Positions 59,945 to 64,000 of a stretch of 64,000 nt of DNA are shown here, in pieces. The position numbers and the translations under genes are program-made. Origin of the DNA: Monosporascus cannonballus (Eukaryota; Ascomycota; Sordariomycetes; Xylariales); the NCBI GenBank assembly GCA_004154925.1, contig QJNS01000025.1:62001-126000 (forward strand), read 5' to 3'. Each line of letters starts with the position of its first letter. Position 1 is the first letter of the stretch. The notes under the pieces are model-generated. The model saw nothing but the letters and a program-made list of their open reading frames with translations, was not told the DNA's origin and made no database searches.

Positions 59945-62900
59945 TCACCGCTTACCGCCGCCCTTCTTCGAGGGCCTCGCGTTCTTCTCCTTGCGCCTCT
60001 GCGCGAGCAGGCGGTTCTTGCGTATGTCGTCGGCGGACTTGATCTCCCTCCGGCTTCCGGGCCCGTCGCGGAACCGGCCGACGCGCTTCTCCCTCGCCTC
60101 CGCCACGCGCTTCTTGCGCACCTCGTAGTCGTCGCGGTACTTGTCGGCCGCCTTGGGCGCCTTCTCCTGCTTGTGCTTGTACCTCGGCCCGCCCTCGGCG
60201 GCGGCGGAGGCGGAGGACGAGGCGGGGGCGACGTGGGCGTGGCCGGGGCGCTCCTGCTCGCCGACGCGCGGCAGGCGCCCGATGCGCTGCGCCCGCTTCC
60301 ACTTGTCGAAGCGGCCGCTCTGGAAGCTGGCGGCGATCTTGACGCCGCTCTCGCCGCGGATCATGCGGGCGCCCTTGCTGCCCTTCTTGGCCGTCTCGCG
60401 GGACCCGTCGACGTCGTTCTCGCGGTTCACGTAGCGCGCGCTCTTCTTGTCCCAGCGCAGGCCCGCGCGCGTGGGGACGCCGAAGGACTTGGCGCCCTCG
60501 TCGTTGGCGAGGTCCATGGTGACGTCGCGCGCCGCCTCAACGAAGCTGGGGTTTTTGCCGTACGAGCCCGAGTGCACGCCGTAGCCCTTCTCCTCAGCAG
60601 CGTTGACCGTCCGGGGCGTGTACGACATGAAGACCTCCGGGTCCCGCCAGTCCGACGGGTCCTGGGCCTTGCTAGTTGCGTGGTTGGATACGGTGACTTC
60701 GAGCTCCTCGTCGTCATCATCGTCGTCGTCGTCCTCTTCCTCGGCGGATCCACCGTCGGAAGCACCGTCTTGCTCGCCACCCATATCCTCATCGCTATCA
60801 TCGAACGGATTTGCGTCGTCGTTCTCCGCAGCTGGTGATTCGTCTTCGGACGCTCCGGAAGCTTCGTCCTCCCGTCCGGTTTTGCGGGTGCCGTAGCGCT
60901 CTCTCATTGTTTGCATGACCTCAGCCGCCTTGTTACGGCTAAACTTCCCCTTGGTCGAAACGCCGACCTCGAAGATCGATTCCTGCGGCTTGAATCCGCT
61001 AATCTTCGCAAGCATCTCCGCTCGCGCGTTCTCTGCGGCACCGAGTCCGTCGCCGAAAACGGGATGAACCTGCATCCACCCCTTGGATGCCACGACTTCC
61101 TTCGCTCTCCGCGCGCTCTGGCTAGATGCCGAGTTTCGGGTTCTCATGTACAACTTTTCTGCCTTCTCGGCTACTCTCCGAAGAGCACTGATATCTGCGC
61201 TCTCATCCAAGAGCTTATTCAACCACTCTACGTTGGTTTCGATTTTACTCCTGATCGGCGCTCCGACCACGATATCTTCTGCGAAATTTAGAGTACCACT
61301 ACCCTCCTTCCCGAGCAGCAGCCGTTTACCCAGGAATAATTGAAGGTCTAGGAGGTACGGCGCATCGATATCTCGGACAAGACTGTAACTCCATCCTTTT
61401 TGCCCTGCTCTCGCAGTACGGCCAACACGATGGACAAAGACTATAGCACAGTACGCGGTCAGCAATCGCTTATTACGTAGGGCATGAGTATAGAACAGGT
61501 CTACGTGGAATATCGAAACATACGCTTCACAGACATATTGCAAACAGAAAGGAGGGAACGAAACTAGAGGCTTACCTTTGGGTTGTGGAGGGAAGTCGTA
61601 GTTGACAACGTTAGCCAAGAGGGGTAAATCTATACCTCTAGCAGCAACATCGGTGACTACGAGGATATTGGAGCGACCGTTTCTGAAAGTTTCGACTTGT
61701 TCCTTTCGAGCAGTTTGGTCGAGAGAGCCGTAGACACAGGAGACTGAAAACCCCCAACTCAGAAGCAGCGCTTGCATGTATTCGCAGTGATGTTTCGTGG
61801 CCACGAAGATAATCGTTGAATGCTCTGTTGGTTTCCCCTTCCCGCTAGGGGCATCTGGTCCTCGCTTCCTCTTCTTCGAGTGTTTACCTGTTTCTGGTTC
61901 AGCACCCTCTGGTAAACCAGCGGGGACTTTAATGACATCCTGCAGGATATGGAGTAGTGCGCCTTCTTTTTCAGCCCCCTTAACACTAAAGAAGGCTGAT
62001 TGTAAGTCTGGTGACACCTTCGTCTCGGCATCTAGACGGACGAGGCTTGGGTCTTGTAATCCTGCTCGAGCAAACTCAACCAAAGAGGCGGGCAGTGTGG
62101 CGGAGAATAATAGCGTTTGTCTCGAAGCTGGCAAGGCATGAAGAATCTCTGTAAGCTGTGCAGCGAACCCCATCTCAAAGAGTCGATCTGCCTCGTCAAA
62201 GACGACATACTGTATCGAGGAAAGGTCCAGAGACATTTCAACCTACGCCACAATCTACTGTTAGCAACGCTAGGGTGAAGCCTTCAGACACAGCTGGCTA
62301 GGGAGTTTGACGCCAATGAACAAGCTCTCTAGGCGAGAGGCTGAATGGAATACAAAAGATGGGGGTGGTGAAAGGCTACTAACCTTCAGGTGGAGAAATC
62401 GACCAGGAGTCGCAATGACTATATCTGGATTTGTAGTCATGGACGCGAACTGCTCTTCCAGAGAGTCACCACCGACTAACAAGATACACTTGAGATCGGT
62501 TCCCCGGCTGAAATCTTTGACTACGCGGAGAGTCTGTAAAGCAAGTTCTCGCGATGGACTCAGGACCAGAGCTCTTATTCCGAACATAGCGCTGTGAGCC
62601 TTCAGTCGTTCAATCATGGGTACGACAAAGGCGGCTGTTTTCCCGGAACCAGTTCTTGCCATACCGACCACGTCTTTCCGTTCTATATATTGCGTCAGAT
62701 TCCGCGCGACCTGAGCTCCCGAATAAGTCCGAGTCTCGTCTTACCTAAAATAAGCGGGATCGTCTTGCGCTGGATGGGTGTTGGGACGCTGAAACCCTTC
62801 TTAGTGATCGCTCGCAACAGATTCGCATTTAGTCCTACAGGATAATTAGTTACATATGGCCTCAGACGCACATTGGGTTTATCTTCACGAACCCATAGAC

Positions 62901-63172
62901 TGGAAACCACCGCCCTTCTTAACCGTCCTTCCCTTAAGATTGCTAGTTTTCCTAAAGGAAGCGGCCTGCTTAAGGGCGATGAAAGCCTCGTCACCGTCAT
63001 CTCCTTCGCCACCTTGCGCATCCAGCAGTTCACCGGCATCGAATCCAAAGCCATCCTGAGCGGCGCCAGTCCCTAACTTCCCATTCGCAAGTCCCCAACC
63101 GTCAGTGAATAGTGATCCTAGGATATCGACTTCGTTCTCTGATGCCGCTGGGGATACTGCACGGGGCGCCAT
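59945..63172 (-). CDS. DBP10: ATP-dependent RNA helicase DBP10, 943 aa
   Basis: Exons 63172-62893, 62834-62745, 62682-62384, 62242-61576 and 61440-59945 total 2832 nt. DBP10 is a nucleolar DEAD-box helicase for 60S ribosomal subunit assembly. Seen motifs: Q-motif [17 protein letters not shown], Walker A ARTGSGKT (about 132-139), [23 protein letters not shown] at 239-242 ([13 protein letters not shown]), [18 protein letters not shown] and [10 protein letters not shown] (449-458). A long charged C-terminus follows (poly-Asp run [14 protein letters not shown], then the DBP10-type basic tail [17 protein letters not shown]). All introns are GT-AG: 58, 62, 141 and 135 nt. Intron 4 (61441-61575) has no stop and is a multiple of three, so unspliced RNA would insert 45 residues between motifs V and VI; domain continuity shows it is an intron. 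An in-frame upstream ATG exists; 63172 (MAPRAVSP) fits better. Confidence 0.95.
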
Positions 63173-63616
63173 TTTGTTGACTTCGCCCTTTACATAAACG
63201 CTTGTCCGATGGGCCTCCACGCAAACTCCTCGATTCCGAGAGCTCCTCAACAGAATTGCTAGGACTGCTTAATGGTGTATCGCGAGAGTTCAGTGGGGCT
63301 CTCGGTGCATTGGACTGACTTTGCGACAGCAACTTTTCTGGTTCTCAACATCTTATCGGATTTATCTCGTATCTTATCAGTACTGACTGTGGCTGTAACC
63401 ATGCATGCAGATAGGCTCAGGCATGCATAGGTCCCACTTGCAGGGCTCCATCGCTTAAGTACTTAAGTACCCGGGTAACTTGTATCAACGTTGCTTCATG
63501 CTCGTCCACCTGGGCAACATTGAAGTCCGTGTTCTCATCAACTACCTACTTACTGGCGTCCTCTTCTCGCTCGCTAATCCTCAATTCTCCATTAGCCACA
63601 GCACATCATAGACGAA
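63173..63616. promoter_or_regulatory. Divergent promoter of DBP10 and the J-protein gene
   Basis: 444 bp between outward-facing starts. It contains clustered ATGCATGC-type palindromes (63401-63430, CATGCATGCA and GGCATGCAT) and the tandem word CTTAAGTACTTAAGTACCC (about 63453-63471). Their position midway between two housekeeping starts makes them candidate binding sites; the factors are unknown. Confidence 0.4.
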
Positions 63617-64000
63617 ATGTCGAGCAACGATTCAAAATCGACTGAGAACAAACCGGCCGAGAGCAAACCGGTTGAGGACAAGGACGCCCTTGACGCTCTC
63701 GAGGCTGAAGCCAAGGAGTTCGACAAGGCAAGCTTCGCCACGCTGCCTTCGATTACCTCAGCTAACCGGAACTTTAGGATGCCGAAATCGATCGCATTCT
63801 GAAGGCATTCCGGCTCAATGCGTAAGTCCACGCTTCCCATGCCCCTTGGTTGGTTACCCGGGATGATTTGCCGCCTCCCGTCTGACCCCATTAATACGCG
63901 GTCTCTAACTCCCGCCTAGCTATGCAGTGCTAGACCTACAGCCCGGTGTGCCGGAATCGGATATCAAGATCGTATACCGCAAGAAATCGCTGCTCATACA
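63617..64000 (+). CDS. DNAJC8/Spf31-like J-domain protein, 5' part only
   Basis: Exons 63617-63727, 63778-63821 and 63921 to the window end are all in phase. The N-terminus is hydrophilic and Lys/Glu/Asp-rich; then AEIDRILKAFRLNAYAVLDL and YRKKSLLI match the start of the J-domain of the DNAJC8 family (Spf31 in fission yeast), nuclear J-proteins linked to splicing factors. The window ends just as the HPD loop is due, so catalytic competence towards Hsp70 cannot be judged. Intron 1 (63728-63777, 50 nt) requires a GC donor, AAG|GCAAGC, with GCTAAC branch site and TTTAG acceptor; without it the frame stops after 61 codons. Intron 2 (99 nt) is GT-AG. Confidence 0.85.

Noticed and set aside
60173..60838. 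221-codon plus-strand frame opposite DBP10
   Set aside because: Antisense to the charged, GC-rich C-terminus of DBP10; composition Ala/Val/Leu/Gly-rich with no homology.
1..64000. CRISPR arrays, operons, ribosome-binding sites or phage features
   Set aside because: The genome is eukaryotic: spliceosomal introns run through every gene, and the short tandem repeats lack spacer structure.

Overview
The window is nuclear DNA of a filamentous ascomycete (Pezizomycotina, probably Sordariomycetes-like). The evidence is: 23 short introns (mostly 49-141 nt) with CTAAC-type branch sites; a Zn2Cys6 regulator; an HsbA-type cell-wall protein; GPI-anchored Ser/Thr-rich secreted proteins; and a large AT-rich block whose retrotransposon codons are degraded only by C-to-T/G-to-A changes, the mark of repeat-induced point mutation (RIP). 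I cannot name the species.

Left arm (1-19.7 kb), normal GC and gene-poor: a Zn2Cys6 transcription factor (747-2772, minus), a 217-bp MITE-like element with perfect 49-bp inverted ends (5274-5490), a secreted HsbA protein with a very long His/Gly/Glu-rich repeat and collagen-like tract (7244-9384, minus), a secreted Cys-rich then Ser/Thr-rich GPI protein (12083-13368, plus) and the HtrA-family protease NMA111 (15730-18948, minus). The spacers of 2-4.5 kb hold no gene I can defend.

Centre (about 19.8-48.6 kb): one RIP-degraded nest of LTR retrotransposons with no working gene. I recognise two Gypsy elements, two Copia elements (one complete, one in two pieces), at least five solo LTRs with perfect 5-bp target-site duplications, and an 866-bp inverted-repeat element. 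The pieces fit together only if 21851-39953 (18.1 kb) has been inverted. Turning it back joins two Copia fragments into one element of the right length with identical 5-bp flanks, and joins a minus-strand Gypsy gag to a plus-strand Gypsy pol across that Copia insertion in a continuous reading register.

Right arm (51-64 kb), compact and housekeeping: a small nuclear protein with a Myb/SANT-like N-terminus (51129-52131, plus), the mismatch-repair ATPase MLH1 (53029-55318, minus), the 26S proteasome base subunit RPN1 (56486-59377, plus), the ribosome-biogenesis DEAD-box helicase DBP10 (59945-63172, minus) and the start of a DNAJC8/Spf31-like J-protein (63617 to the window end, plus). MLH1/RPN1 and DBP10/J-protein are divergent pairs; RPN1/DBP10 is convergent.

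The most notable observations are the reconstructed inversion inside the RIP block, the survival of solo LTRs as little-mutated islands in it, and an excess of GC-AG introns: three required by reading frame plus one probable, among 23 introns, each the first intron of its gene.
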